This document shows, piece after piece, positions 52,312-63,754 of a stretch of 64,000 nt of DNA. This DNA is from Aliidiomarina sanyensis. GTDB taxonomy: Bacteria > Pseudomonadota > Gammaproteobacteria > Enterobacterales > Alteromonadaceae. The stretch is taken from contig NZ_PIPM01000002.1 of the NCBI RefSeq assembly GCF_003987175.1, forward strand, positions 248,001 to 312,000, in the 5' to 3' direction. The notes beneath the pieces are model-generated. The model did no database searches. It was not told the origin of the DNA and saw nothing but the letters and a program-made list of their open reading frames with translations. Position numbers and translations under genes: made by a program. The first letter of the stretch is position 1. Each line of letters opens with the position of its first letter.

Positions 52312-55113
52312 TCAATGGGCTTCATCCCAGTTATCGCCCACCCCTGCTTCCGCGATCAGCGGCACATCAATTTTGACCGCCTGCTCCATGACCTCAACAA
52401 GCGCTTTCACATAGTGATCAACTTTTGATTCGCGGATTTCGAACACCAATTCATCGTGAACTTGCATGGTCATGAACACATCCCCTTCTTCACGATTTTC
52501 TGGATTGTCCAACCATGCCGCGACATCCAGCATGGCCTTCTTCATGATGTCAGCCGCAGAGCCTTGCATTGGTGCATTAATCGCAGCACGCTCCGCTGCT
52601 TTGCGGCGCGGTACATTACGCGCATTAATTTCCGGCAAATACAGGCGACGTCCAAAGATGGTCTCTACGTAACCTTGCGCAGAGGCCTGCTTCCGGGTCC
52701 GCTCCATATAATCTTGCACCCCCGGGAAGCGCTCAAAATACACATTCATATAATGCTGTGCGTCTTTTTGCGGAATTCCAAGTTGTCGTGACAGGCCAAA
52801 CGCCGACATGCCGTAGATCAAGCCGAAGTTTACCGCTTTTGCACTGCGTCGTTGCTCACTGGAAACCTGCTCCAGGGACACCCCAAAAACTTCTGCGGCG
52901 GTTGCCTTATGAATATCGCGTCCCCGCGCGAACGCTTCGAGTAAGCCCTTTGACTGAGACAGATGCGCCATGATTCGCAATTCGATTTGACTGTAATCAA
53001 TCGCGACCACACGATAGCCTTTCGGCGCAATAAATGCCTTCCGAACGCGTCGGCCGGCTTCATTTCGGATGGGAATATTTTGCAAATTCGGATCGGTCGA
53101 TGACAGACGCCCTGTTGCAGTCACTGCTTGATGATACGAAGTATGAATCCTTCCGGTCTCGCTGTTGATCATGCGTGGCAACTTGTCGGTGTACGTCGAT
53201 TTGAGTTTCGCTAAACCACGATGACGCAAAATAAGATCCGGCAACGGATAATCGAGCGCAAGCTCTTGTAGCACTTCTTCCGCAGTCGATGGCGCACCTT
53301 TTGGCGTTTTTTTCGTGACGGGCAGTCCAAGATCCTCGAATAAGATGGTCTGTAGCTGCTTCGTCGAGTTCAAGTTAAACGGCTGCCCGGCGATATCGTA
53401 GGCCTGCTTTTCGATCGTCGCCAATTCCTTACGAATCGTCTCACTCTGGGCATTCAATAACGCAGGATCAATCAACACGCCGCGACGCTCCATCATCGCG
53501 AGAACGGGCAATAGAGGAAGCTCTAGCTGGCGCAGTACCTCGGGTAACTTGCCCTCTTTCTGTACCTTGGGCCAGAGCACTTCATGCAACTGTAGCGTGA
53601 CGTCGGCATCCTCAGCTGCGTAGCGCGCTGCTTCGGCGATAGGGATCTCATCAAAGCGTTTTTGCTTCGCGCCTTTGCCAGCAATCTCCTCAAACGAAAT
53701 CGGCTTATGGCCAAGGTACTGTAATGAAAGGGTGTCCATGTCGTGGCGGGATCCTGTGCTATTGAGCACATAGGAATTCAACATGGTGTCATTCAAAATT
53801 CCCCGTAAATGGATGCCTTGCGTTCTTAAAACGTGGAGATCGTACTTGAGATTTTGCCCAATCTTTTTTGGTTCCGTATCCTCAAGCAACGGCTTAAGTT
53901 GCTCAAGAACCCAAGCTCGGTCAAGCTGTTTAGGGCCTTCCATATCCTGATGGATCAATGGAATATAGGCTGCTTCCCCAGGCGCAACGGCAAAGGAAAT
54001 CCCGACGAGGTCCGCCTGCATGTAATCGAGGCTTGTGGTTTCAGTATCGACCGCATAATAAGGCGCCGAACGAAGCTTTTCGAGCCACTCATGGAGTGTC
54101 GCTTCGTCGGTAATGGTCACATAATCATCATGGCGGATGCCGCCGAGATCGAGGGCGCCTGAAGAACCGGAGTCGTCTGCAGTTCCACCCGCAGTATCCG
54201 TGTCACCGCCATGCTCCGGCGATTTTTCGCCCTTCTCAAGCAGTTCACTGAGCCACCGACGGAATTCACAGGCCTTGTACAATTCCGCGAGACGTTGATC
54301 ATCGGGCTCGCTTAAGGTCAATTGCTCTGGTTTAAACTCCAGCTCAACATCAAGCTTGATGGTCGCTAACTCTTTCGATAGCAACAGAATGTCTCGATGT
54401 TCGCGAATCTTATCGGGCATTGATTTGGCTCCGCGAAAACTCAGTTCGGCAAGCTTATCAGGCTCCTCTAACATCGCATCAATACTCCCCATGCCCTGAA
54501 GCATCGCGAGCGCCGTTTTCTCACCGACACCGGGTAAGCCGGGAATATTGTCTGAGCTATCGCCCATCAATGCGAGAAAATCAATCATTTGATCGGGGCG
54601 AACCCCATATTTCTCAATCACCGCATCATGATCCAATACGGTATTCGTCATGGTGTTGATTAGGATGACATGGTCGTTCACCAGCTGCGCCATATCCTTA
54701 TCACCAGTACTAATCAGCGTCGTCCGCCCCTCTTCTGAGGCCTGCATCGCTAAAGTACCAATCACATCATCGGCTTCAACGCCTTCAATTGATATCAATG
54801 GCAAACCCAATGCTCGGATTATTTGATGGAGAGGCTCGATTTGACTCCGTAAATCGTCTGGCATCGGCGGTCGGTTGGCTTTGTACTCAGCATACATGTC
54901 GTTGCGAAAGGTCTCGCCTTTGGCATCAAAAATAACCGCCATGTGGGTCGGATTGTATTGCTTTAATAAACTACGGAGCATATTAACCACCCCGTAGATT
55001 GCACCGGTCGGCTCCCCTGCCGAGTTTGTTAAATGAGGGGGGGCATAATAGGCACGAAAGAGATAAGAAGAACCATCTACCAAAATAAACGGTTGTGCTG
55101 GAATGCTTGCCAT
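52312..55113 (-). CDS. polA: DNA polymerase I
   Basis: PolA fills gaps and removes RNA primers. The 933 residues (E. coli 928) hold a 5'-3' exonuclease domain (1-290; [24 protein letters not shown]), an intact 3'-5' proofreading domain ([27 protein letters not shown]) and the polymerase domain ([11 protein letters not shown] motif [11 protein letters not shown] motif C). An acidic/glycine-rich linker lies at about 310-330. The ATG at 55113 matches the usual start; the longer open reading adds 19 unlikely residues. A candidate small RNA lies immediately downstream. Confidence 0.97.
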   Translation of the reverse strand: MASIPAQPFILVDGSSYLFRAYYAPPHLTNSAGEPTGAIYGVVNMLRSLLKQYNPTHMAVIFDAKGETFRNDMYAEYKANRPPMPDDLRSQIEPLHQIIRALGLPLISIEGVEADDVIGTLAMQASEEGRTTLISTGDKDMAQLVNDHVILINTMTNTVLDHDAVIEKYGVRPDQMIDFLALMGDSSDNIPGLPGVGEKTALAMLQGMGSIDAMLEEPDKLAELSFRGAKSMPDKIREHRDILLLSKELATIKLDVELEFKPEQLTLSEPDDQRLAELYKACEFRRWLSELLEKGEKSPEHGGDTDTAGGTADDSGSSGALDLGGIRHDDYVTITDEATLHEWLEKLRSAPYYAVDTETTSLDYMQADLVGISFAVAPGEAAYIPLIHQDMEGPKQLDRAWVLEQLKPLLEDTEPKKIGQNLKYDLHVLRTQGIHLRGILNDTMLNSYVLNSTGSRHDMDTLSLQYLGHKPISFEEIAGKGAKQKRFDEIPIAEAARYAAEDADVTLQLHEVLWPKVQKEGKLPEVLRQLELPLLPVLAMMERRGVLIDPALLNAQSETIRKELATIEKQAYDIAGQPFNLNSTKQLQTILFEDLGLPVTKKTPKGAPSTAEEVLQELALDYPLPDLILRHRGLAKLKSTYTDKLPRMINSETGRIHTSYHQAVTATGRLSSTDPNLQNIPIRNEAGRRVRKAFIAPKGYRVVAIDYSQIELRIMAHLSQSKGLLEAFARGRDIHKATAAEVFGVSLEQVSSEQRRSAKAVNFGLIYGMSAFGLSRQLGIPQKDAQHYMNVYFERFPGVQDYMERTRKQASAQGYVETIFGRRLYLPEINARNVPRRKAAERAAINAPMQGSAADIMKKAMLDVAAWLDNPENREEGDVFMTMQVHDELVFEIRESKVDHYVKALVEVMEQAVKIDVPLIAEAGVGDNWDEAH

Positions 55114-55586
55114 AACCGAGACCTTGTTCCAAAAGCGTTGCGAATAACGGTAAGGATGCCACATACGCACGAATCAAGCGACAGGCGGCTCAAAAATTGC
55201 TGCGGGCGTTGCTCAAAAAGCCATCAAACGTGGCGAATAACCTGTGGATAACTCTGTGAAGAAATAGCGGAATCTGCCGTGAATCTGACAAATCAGATGG
55301 CAGCATAGAATGCGTAAGTGTTTGATTTAACGGGACGAAACAGCGGAACCCGGATCACTTTCTTTGTTATTTTTGTACTACCCGAGAATGTGGAAATTAA
55401 TTTCTGGCGGGTTGACTTCTGCGCCTGACTGTTGCCGTATAGTGAAAACTTTTTTGAAGTTTTGTACGTTATTTCCACATCAGGAAGACAGATTAGCACA
55501 ACCAGAAACGAGCGCTAGATCAAATTGTGATCTTTTTTAACATTTTTTGATCTGAAGAATGCGCGATTTAGACGAGGAGCGACATA
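55114..55586. other. Gap between polA and elbB
   Basis: This 473-base interval has no convincing gene. It holds one perfect DnaA-box match, TGTGGATAA (55243-55251), and two looser TGTGGAAAT-type sites near 55388 and 55470. Its right half is AT-rich with the palindrome at 55517-55533. It should contain the divergent promoters of polA and elbB. Confidence 0.45.
55517..55533. promoter_or_regulatory. Palindromic operator-like site upstream of elbB
   Basis: AGATCA-AATTG-TGATCT is a perfect 6-bp dyad with a 5-base centre. A third half-site TTGATCT lies 15 bases on. It is about 55 bases before the elbB start, where a regulator could act on the promoter. The regulator was not identified; the spacing does not fit CRP well. 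Confidence 0.45.
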
Positions 55587-56240
55587 ATGAAAAAAATTGC
55601 CGTTTTATTAAGTGGTTGCGGAGTTTTCGACGGGAGTGAGATCTATGAAACCGTCGTCACATTGCTCTCGATCGAACGAAATGGTGCTCAATATCAATGC
55701 TTTGCGCCGGATAAGGCACAAATGCACGTGATCAATCACCGGACGCAAGATATCAATGCAAACAGCAAACGAAATGTACTCACGGAGTCAGCACGCCTCG
55801 CTCGGGGCGAGATCAAAGCGATCCAAGATCTTGATATCCGTGACTTCGACGCATTGATCGTCCCCGGAGGATTTGGGGCTGCCAAGAATTTTTCCGACTT
55901 TGCACTGAAGGGACCTGATGCGACCGCGGATGAAAAGGTGGTTGAATTCTGTAAAGCCTTTGCGAATAACCAAAAGCCTGTGGGTTACATGTGCATCGCT
56001 CCCTCCCTCCTTCCGTTTGTTTACGGAAAAGGCGTCAAACTGACCATCGGCAATGACAAGGGAACGGCCGAGGCACTCACAAAACTCGGCGCCGAACATG
56101 TGGACTGTGCGGTCAATGATATTGTGGTTGACGAGACGAATCGTGTTGTGACCACACCGGCTTATATGCTGGCAAACTCTATATCAGAAGCCGCAGAAGG
56201 CATTGAGAAGCTGGTGAAGCGAGTCGTATCGATGACCTAA
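55587..56240 (+). CDS. elbB: Isoprenoid biosynthesis glyoxalase ElbB
   Basis: ElbB (YhbL) belongs to the DJ-1/PfpI class I glutamine amidotransferase-like superfamily and has weak glyoxalase activity; a role in isoprenoid metabolism has been proposed. The 217 residues show KKIAVLLSGCGVFDGSEIYE, LIVPGGFGAAKNFSDF and the nucleophile-elbow cysteine in PVGYMCIAPS. Length is as in E. coli (217). GAGGAGCG precedes the ATG. Confidence 0.95.
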   Translation: MKKIAVLLSGCGVFDGSEIYETVVTLLSIERNGAQYQCFAPDKAQMHVINHRTQDINANSKRNVLTESARLARGEIKAIQDLDIRDFDALIVPGGFGAAKNFSDFALKGPDATADEKVVEFCKAFANNQKPVGYMCIAPSLLPFVYGKGVKLTIGNDKGTAEALTKLGAEHVDCAVNDIVVDETNRVVTTPAYMLANSISEAAEGIEKLVKRVVSMT

Positions 56241-56245
56241 TCAAG

Positions 56246-56271
56246 AAAAGGAGCGCTCTGCGCTCCTTTTT
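56246..56271. terminator. Terminator between elbB and the DUF945 gene
   Basis: AAAAGGAGCGC-TCT-GCGCTCCTTTTT is a perfect stem flanked by A and T runs, between converging genes. Confidence 0.92.
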
Positions 56272-56292
56272 CATACACTCAGGCCATCCGCA

Positions 56293-57495
56293 CTATTGTG
56301 GGAGCCCGAAATCCGAGAGGTTCAGGACCTCGTTGTTCAGTAATAGCTCACCATCATGGAAATCGAAAGTCCAAGGCAATGGATCGGTGGTAATCATCAT
56401 CATGGTCATCATTGCCAGCAAAGGCAGCTCCTCTACCTTTAAATGGACGCGAATATGGCGAATCAAATCATCCGAGTTCTCACCGAATAGTAACTCAACT
56501 TCTTCATCATTGAGGCCTCGACGATCAAAGCGAAGATAACCATTCATTTGTGTTCGACCAATCTCTTCGATAGTCAAATCAAAGGTATCAATATGCAGCA
56601 CCGGCTCACCTTGCGTCATGAGTAAACGAAGAGCTCCTGATTGAGCGCTCGTGTCATTGGTATTCGTTGAATCGCCCCATGCTTGAAGGGCTGAAAAACT
56701 GAAATCTTCATAGCGCAAACCCAGTTCCGCGAACCCGGCTACCTCGCCAAATTGGAAGCTGCCAAGCTCATACATCAGGGTTCCGTTCACAACGTCCTGA
56801 TCCACGGAGAAATCACTGGTCAGCACGGAGTCTTGCATACTAAAAGCGGCGTCAGCAGCGGTGGATACAACCGAGTTAATCCGATACTCCATTTGCTGCT
56901 GGCGTAACTGGTTGTCTGCTAAAACTGATTGAGACGCGATGCGAATTCCTTCAACCTGAATCTCCTCTTCAGAGTCAGGCATCGTCAACGTGACGCCTTC
57001 ACTATCTAACTCGTAATGCATCGCGCTATCGGTGAAGACCATCTTCACGGTAAATGGAGGGGCGCTTAAAAGAAGACGGCCAAAATGCTCCGAACTAATT
57101 GCTGGAAAGCGATACTCCGTAGAATAACCCTGCATGGATGCCAAGCCTTTCGAGGTGATCTTCCCATCAAAAAGCTGCTCTGATAGCGATTCTCCATCCA
57201 ACAAAATGTTGGCCTCTCCGGTCACACGGGTGCGCAAAAATCCGTAGCGCAGTTTCATTGCTTCTTGGAATGTAAGTTCAGACTCATCGAATTGCATGGT
57301 CGCGGTAACCTGAAGGTTGCCTCTGAAAAAGCCGTTATCAAGCCATTGAATATCAACGTCATAGCCACTTTCTTCCGCCATGCGCTCTGTTATATTTTCA
57401 ATAATTGAGCCGGTCGCATTACGAGTGACAGCCGTGCCAACAAAGTAGGCGCCCACCACGAGCAGCAATACTGCAATGATGATTCCCTTTTTCAT
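56293..57495 (-). CDS. DUF945 (YdgA-like) family protein
   Basis: The 400 residues start with a hydrophobic signal or anchor (about 3-24) and continue as a long, beta-rich, acidic periplasmic region with ENITERMAEESGYDVDIQWLDNGFF in two blocks, typical of DUF945/YdgA proteins. Function is unknown in the family; a link to the cell envelope is often supposed. A short AAAGGAG precedes the ATG. It lies 72 bases before the SLC13-like gene end and may be on the aroE-SLC13 transcript. Confidence 0.83.
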   Translation of the reverse strand: MKKGIIIAVLLLVVGAYFVGTAVTRNATGSIIENITERMAEESGYDVDIQWLDNGFFRGNLQVTATMQFDESELTFQEAMKLRYGFLRTRVTGEANILLDGESLSEQLFDGKITSKGLASMQGYSTEYRFPAISSEHFGRLLLSAPPFTVKMVFTDSAMHYELDSEGVTLTMPDSEEEIQVEGIRIASQSVLADNQLRQQQMEYRINSVVSTAADAAFSMQDSVLTSDFSVDQDVVNGTLMYELGSFQFGEVAGFAELGLRYEDFSFSALQAWGDSTNTNDTSAQSGALRLLMTQGEPVLHIDTFDLTIEEIGRTQMNGYLRFDRRGLNDEEVELLFGENSDDLIRHIRVHLKVEELPLLAMMTMMMITTDPLPWTFDFHDGELLLNNEVLNLSDFGLPQ

Positions 57496-57567
57496 GATTT
57501 TTATTCTCCTTTCGCTATTCCTGCTTTTTGTGGGTCAATACCGACGAACGATCGCCTTATCATACGC

Positions 57568-59493
57568 TTACAACGGCCAGAAGAACAACAACGCAGGGAT
57601 TCCAACAGCCACCACAAGAATTTCCACCGGCAAACCGAGTCGCCAATAATCCCCAAACTTAAATCCACCCGGACCGAGGATCAGGGTGTTATTTTGGTGA
57701 CCGATGGGCGTCAGGAAGGCACATGAAGCACCGACCGCGACGGCCATCAAATAAGCATCGGGGTTGACCCCAAGCTGCGCTGACGAGCTCAGGGCAATTG
57801 GACACATAACCGCTGCTGTCGCGGCATTGTTCATGACATCAGACAAGAACATGGTTAAGACAAGAATTACAACCAAGGCGACCACCGCATTACCGAGGGC
57901 CATGTACTCAAGAATAAAGCTTGCAAGGGTATCCGCTGCGCCTGTTTCGGCAAGGGCAAACGCAACCGGAATCAAGGCCGCAAGAAGCACCACAACCGAC
58001 CAATCGATACTCTCATACACCTGCCGCAGCGGAATCACGCGCAGCATCATGATCATGAGGACACCCCCAACAAAAGTGACGGCTGCCGGAGCGACGCCAA
58101 ACGCTGCGAGAGCCACCGCACCAATCATAATGGCCGATGCAAACATCGCGCGTTTCTTGGACGGTACTCGGACCGTTCGCTCCGCTAATGGAACACACCC
58201 AAAGACGCTGGCAAATTGCGTCAGTGTTTCTGGATCTCCTTGCATCAGTAGCACGCTGCCTGACTGAATTTTGGTTCGGCGCAAACGGCGAACGCGCTGA
58301 CTCCCCTCATATGAAATAGCTAACAGGTTAATCCCCATTCGACTCCGGAGACGTAAGTCCGCAGCAGTATTATTAATAAGCTTGGAGTCCGGCATGACGA
58401 CCATCTCGACGAGGATAACTTCGCTATTGTCCGAAGCGCGAGGAACAGAATCTGCATCCCCTCGGCTCGTCACGCTGGTACGTATGCTACTTTTGCCGTA
58501 GGCCGTTACCTTTCGGTCAAACCAAGGCGGTCGCTCTTCGAACTCTTCATCCACATGCGGGGGCACATCCTCTTCATCCTCATCTTTCTCCAGCTCAGGC
58601 GGACGGACGTTATCGACTAAGCGTAATCCAAGTACATTTAATGCTTGGCTCAGGGTTTCCGGTTCGGCTTTGATCACCAGTAGATCGCCTTTGCTCAGGC
58701 GTTCAAATCCACGGGTGTTGACCACTTTCATTTTTCCACGAACCAAGCCAATAATCTCCGCATCGGATTCCTGCAATGCTTCATCGAGCTCTCGTACCGT
58801 GAGTCCTTCTGCTTTCCCACCCTCAATCACACGAACTTCTGTGAGGTATTTTCCAATATCAAAACCTTCTGCATCGGAGCGCTCACGTTTGGGTACGAGC
58901 CGCCAACCCACAATCGCAATAAACACGACACCCACCAACGCGACCAATACGCCAACTGGTGCAAAATCGAACATTCGGTAACCCTCTCCCAGGGCCTCGG
59001 CCCGAATCCCCGAAACAATCAAGTTCGGTGGTGTCCCGATCAAGGTGGTCATGCCCCCAAGAATCGAACCAAAGGCGACCGGCATCAAAACCCGCCCCGG
59101 TGGGATCCCAATTTTGTTCGCAAGTTGAATGGCTATGGGCATAATTAAGGCCATGGCCCCAACGTTGTTCATAAATGCTGAAAGAACGGCCGCAAGTCCG
59201 GTTAATGAAGCAATGGTTGAAATGACACCGCCGCCGGATGGCGTTAATTTGTGGGTGACCACATCAATCGCCCCAGTAATCTGCAAACTTGCACTCAACA
59301 CTAAAACGGCTGCAACGGTGATGACGGCCGGGTGGCCAAAGCCATAAAAAGCAGTTTCAGGGGAAACAAGTCCAAGCGGAATGCACACGATCAGCGCGAA
59401 CAGTGCGACGACATCATGACGCCATTTGCCCCAAATAAAGAGTGCCATGGTCACCAAAAGCACAGTGAAGATCTTAATTTCCGGTAAGGTCAT
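57568..59493 (-). CDS. SLC13/DASS-type permease with two TrkA-C domains
   Basis: The 641 residues form an inner-membrane permease of the divalent anion:Na+ symporter superfamily (YfbS-like). N-terminal helices carry AFMNNVGAMALIMPIA and GGMTTLIGTPPNLIVSGI. Two cytoplasmic RCK/TrkA-C domains lie at about 210-290 and 365-445. The second helix bundle has LSDVMNNAATAAVMCPIA and CAFLTPIGHQNN. Between the two TrkA-C domains is an acidic linker (about 300-330). Possible substrates include sulfate and dicarboxylates, not decided by sequence. It overlaps aroE by 4 bases. Confidence 0.9.
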   Translation of the reverse strand: MTLPEIKIFTVLLVTMALFIWGKWRHDVVALFALIVCIPLGLVSPETAFYGFGHPAVITVAAVLVLSASLQITGAIDVVTHKLTPSGGGVISTIASLTGLAAVLSAFMNNVGAMALIMPIAIQLANKIGIPPGRVLMPVAFGSILGGMTTLIGTPPNLIVSGIRAEALGEGYRMFDFAPVGVLVALVGVVFIAIVGWRLVPKRERSDAEGFDIGKYLTEVRVIEGGKAEGLTVRELDEALQESDAEIIGLVRGKMKVVNTRGFERLSKGDLLVIKAEPETLSQALNVLGLRLVDNVRPPELEKDEDEEDVPPHVDEEFEERPPWFDRKVTAYGKSSIRTSVTSRGDADSVPRASDNSEVILVEMVVMPDSKLINNTAADLRLRSRMGINLLAISYEGSQRVRRLRRTKIQSGSVLLMQGDPETLTQFASVFGCVPLAERTVRVPSKKRAMFASAIMIGAVALAAFGVAPAAVTFVGGVLMIMMLRVIPLRQVYESIDWSVVVLLAALIPVAFALAETGAADTLASFILEYMALGNAVVALVVILVLTMFLSDVMNNAATAAVMCPIALSSSAQLGVNPDAYLMAVAVGASCAFLTPIGHQNNTLILGPGGFKFGDYWRLGLPVEILVVAVGIPALLFFWPL

Positions 59494-60374
59494 TGGGCAT
59501 CCTTTTCGTTCGCTCGGATTGACGCTCTAAGGTCATGTAGGACCGTCGCGCGATCGGGGCGAAATCCTGTCCATAAATAAAAACTCTCGGCCGCTTGACC
59601 GACTAACATGCCCAAGCCATCGGCAATCGGACATTGTTGCTCACTCGCCCACTGCAAAAACGGTGTCGGAGCGGCGCCATACACCATGTCATAACAGAAT
59701 GGTCTGTGCTGCAATATAGCATTCGGCAATGGCGGGCGTTCGCCCTGTAAGCCACTGGAGGTGGCATTGATGATTACCGCCCAAGGCGTTTCATTCTGGG
59801 CTAAGTCACTGAAGGATGATGCAGACACGGGAATTTGGCGGGGATTCGCCCGCTCGCTTTGCCATACATCCGCGAGACGTTTCGCGCGCTCTAACGTTCG
59901 ATTTGCGATGACCAGAGTTCGCGGTTCGGCTGCTAATAGTGCTGGAATGACGCCCCGAGCCGCACCGCCGGCACCAACCAACAAAATATCGGCATCTTTC
60001 AAAGCAACGTGCAGATCACATAAATCGACATAGAGCCCAATTCCGTCCGTATTTTCGCCATGCCAGCCTTGCTCAGTTCGCACCAAGGTGTTCACGGCTC
60101 CCGCAAGCTCTGCTTGAGGGCTTCTCGTCGTGGCAAGCTCCCACGCTAACTCCTTCAGTGGAACGGTGACATTCGCCCCCATTCCGCCGAGGGCTCGAAA
60201 GGCATTGAGCAGCTCCGGAAATTCTCCACGGGATGCTAAAGTCCGCGTATAATGAATCCCAACTTGGGGATCCACCATAGACGCCTGCCATTGTTGAGCA
60301 AACGCCGAATGAATTTGCGGCGAACGACTATGGGCTATCGGATCGCCAAAAACCGTCAATTGATAATATTTCAT
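59490..60374 (-). CDS. aroE: Shikimate dehydrogenase (NADP+)
   Basis: AroE reduces 3-dehydroshikimate to shikimate in aromatic amino acid synthesis. The 294 residues have VFGDPIAHSRSPQIHSAF, the catalytic lysine in NVTVPLKE, NTDGIG (aspartate), and the nucleotide loop VGAGGAARGV. The ATG is only 5 bases from the divergent globin ATG. Its end overlaps the SLC13-like gene (ATGA). Confidence 0.96.
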   Translation of the reverse strand: MKYYQLTVFGDPIAHSRSPQIHSAFAQQWQASMVDPQVGIHYTRTLASRGEFPELLNAFRALGGMGANVTVPLKELAWELATTRSPQAELAGAVNTLVRTEQGWHGENTDGIGLYVDLCDLHVALKDADILLVGAGGAARGVIPALLAAEPRTLVIANRTLERAKRLADVWQSERANPRQIPVSASSFSDLAQNETPWAVIINATSSGLQGERPPLPNAILQHRPFCYDMVYGAAPTPFLQWASEQQCPIADGLGMLVGQAAESFYLWTGFRPDRATVLHDLRASIRANEKDAQ

Positions 60375-60379
60375 ACCTT

Positions 60380-60838
60380 ATGAACCGATTCTTCCAACGC
60401 TGGCTCGAAAAGTTTCAGTCTGACCACAGAACGCCCGATCCGCAAGTCCTTCCTGCCGATAATTCATCAATTTATGCGCAACTTGGAGGTGACCAGGGAG
60501 TGCGCGCAATGGCGCATCGCTTCTATCAAATCATGGATGAGGATCCCGAAGTGCATGCGCTCCGCTCGATCCACCCTGAAGCATTAGCGGGAAGCGAAGA
60601 CAAGTTTTTTGATTTTCTGAGTGGCTGGTTTGATGGCCCGCAACGCTATGTTGAGAAGTATGGGCATCCTATGCTGCGGGCGCGGCACCTGCCATTTCGA
60701 ATTGATATCGCGATGCGTGACCAATGGCTCCATTGTATTTATCAGACGCTGGACGAACAGGTTACGGATCCGGTGCTTAAAAATGAATTGCGCCAGCGGT
60801 TTACCCGACTGGCGCATCATATGATCAATACCGACTAA
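60380..60838 (+). CDS. Group II truncated haemoglobin
   Basis: The 152 residues have a short N-terminal extension and a 2-on-2 globin fold: SIYAQLGGDQGVRAMAHRFYQIM (tyrosine B10), then KYGHPMLRARHLPFRI with the proximal histidine, and DQWLHCIYQTLDEQV with tryptophan G8 diagnostic of group II. Such globins bind O2 or NO and are linked to oxidative or nitrosative stress. The ATG lies 5 bases from the aroE ATG on the other strand; no ribosome site is seen. Its message must therefore start within aroE or be leaderless. Confidence 0.92.
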   Translation: MNRFFQRWLEKFQSDHRTPDPQVLPADNSSIYAQLGGDQGVRAMAHRFYQIMDEDPEVHALRSIHPEALAGSEDKFFDFLSGWFDGPQRYVEKYGHPMLRARHLPFRIDIAMRDQWLHCIYQTLDEQVTDPVLKNELRQRFTRLAHHMINTD

Positions 60839-60864
60839 GATATTAGAGCGGTGTCGACGCCCGA

Positions 60865-61509
60865 TTATGCTTTTGCTTTTTGCTTCTCAATGCGCGCTTT
60901 ACGCCCTGCAAATCCGCTTTTTGTCTTATCGTCTAAACCAAAACGAATAGCGGCTTCGCACACAGCGATCGCGCCATCAAACTCACCATCTTCCGCCAAC
61001 AAGTTTGCGTAATTTTGGAACGTCGCCACGTGCGGCAGCTTACCACCGTTGGCCTTTTTCAGTGGTTTGCTGATTGCACCAAACTCATCCACATGGCGTT
61101 GTGAATAGACTTTGCAAAGTGCACGCGTTGCTGCATCATCACGATTCTTATAACTTGCTTCCGTGATGGTTTGGTACAAGCGATGACGAGCGACTGGATC
61201 CTTTTCATGTTCGAGCGCTGCAATGGATTGTTCAAGTTCAGGAGGTACGTCAGCCGCTAAGGGCGAAGGAGCCGTTTGACTCTCGCCTTTGATGACAGGT
61301 TCTGCTTTCGGCCGTGCTGCAGACTTTTCTGTTTCGCTGGGCTCTGGACTTGGTGGCGCAGAAACCTTGGTGTCTTGCTTCGGCGGTTTAGCTGCCTTTG
61401 CCGCAGGTGCAACTGGTTTGCTCTCCGATGCACCCTCTGTTTTTGATTTTCGCACCGCGATGATCGCGATCACAACAACCGCAACAACGATAAGAAATAA
61501 GATTTCCAC
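60865..61509 (-). CDS. Unknown membrane-anchored protein with proline/lysine-rich linker
   Basis: I do not recognise this 214-residue protein. An N-terminal helix (about 2-20) would anchor it in the inner membrane. Residues 22-90 are low-complexity, rich in P, A, K, E and S. Residues 95-214 are predicted helical, with a TPR-like feel (NYANLLAEDGEFDGAIAVCEAAIRFGL) and a basic C-terminus. It lies between the globin and hemF, transcribed with hemF or alone. Confidence 0.7.
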   Translation of the reverse strand: MEILFLIVVAVVVIAIIAVRKSKTEGASESKPVAPAAKAAKPPKQDTKVSAPPSPEPSETEKSAARPKAEPVIKGESQTAPSPLAADVPPELEQSIAALEHEKDPVARHRLYQTITEASYKNRDDAATRALCKVYSQRHVDEFGAISKPLKKANGGKLPHVATFQNYANLLAEDGEFDGAIAVCEAAIRFGLDDKTKSGFAGRKARIEKQKAKA

Positions 61510-61622
61510 GAGTATCCTCTGCTTCGTTTATTTTTTATGCAAAACAGCATAATAGCAAAGCGACGCCCTGACAAGGCTTGTGGCCCACGAGGATTTATGA
61601 CCGCCGGCCGGCGAATGCGCTA

Positions 61623-63145
<1,523 letters not shown>

Positions 63146-63179
63146 GATTTTCGCCTCGCGATCAATAAAACTGAGGCTA

Positions 63180-63740
63180 TTATACGGATTCTTGCCGGTG
63201 GCCGCAGGACTTTTGCGGGCAACGGAGGTAGGGTCCATCCGCGCCTTCCCGCTCGACCATGACGGCCCAACCGCATGCAGGACAGGCAATCGGCTTGGGG
63301 GGCTCGTTTAATGCGTATTCACATTTGGGATAACGATTACAGGCGTAGAACAGGCTCCCTCGCTTGGATGCTCGTTGCACAAGGGTTCCTTGCTGACAGG
63401 AAGGACACGCAATCCCCGGTTCTGCCGATTTCGGCGCGCTCGGATCCAGCATAAAATGACAGGTGGGAAAACCACTGCAACCAATAAAGAAGCCGTATCG
63501 GCCTTTTTTGAGCAGCAACTCCATCCCACATTCTGGGCAATGCTCGCCGGGTAACGGCTCCGGCTCAAAATCACCGGTTTCATGCAATGATTGGGTATAG
63601 GAACATGTGGGGTAAGCTGTGCAACCCCAGAACGAATGATGCCCAGAATGTTTGAGTGTCACCGGATTTGCACAAAGCGGACAAGGCTCGTCGCGCTCAT
63701 TTTTACGATCCGGCGCGTCAAAAAGGTGTGATGGAGTCAT
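63180..63740 (-). CDS. Topoisomerase-type C4 zinc-finger protein
   Basis: The 186 residues contain four C4 zinc ribbons like those at the C-terminus of DNA topoisomerase I: CPLC...CTAYPTC, CPEC...CSGFPTC, CPSC...CNRYPKC, and a degenerate CPAC...CPQKSC. There is no catalytic domain. The same gene (YrdD-like) often lies between smg and tsaC. A nucleic-acid binding role is likely but unproven. Confidence 0.92.
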   Translation of the reverse strand: MTPSHLFDAPDRKNERDEPCPLCANPVTLKHSGHHSFWGCTAYPTCSYTQSLHETGDFEPEPLPGEHCPECGMELLLKKGRYGFFIGCSGFPTCHFMLDPSAPKSAEPGIACPSCQQGTLVQRASKRGSLFYACNRYPKCEYALNEPPKPIACPACGWAVMVEREGADGPYLRCPQKSCGHRQESV

Positions 63741-63754
63741 CAGGGGCCCTGCGT

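Noticed and set aside
55114-55586. Replication origin in the polA-elbB gap
   Set aside because: Only one exact DnaA box, no cluster, no AT-rich 13-mers and no dnaA/dnaN or gidA neighbours.
60455-60462. GCCGATAA inside the truncated haemoglobin gene as a sigma-28 promoter
   Set aside because: No -35 match at the required 11-base spacing, and no flagellar gene follows.
63146-63289. N-terminal extension of TsaC to 63289
   Set aside because: It would run into the zinc-finger gene that ends at 63180, lacks homology to TsaC, and a GTG with a good ribosome site exists at 63145.
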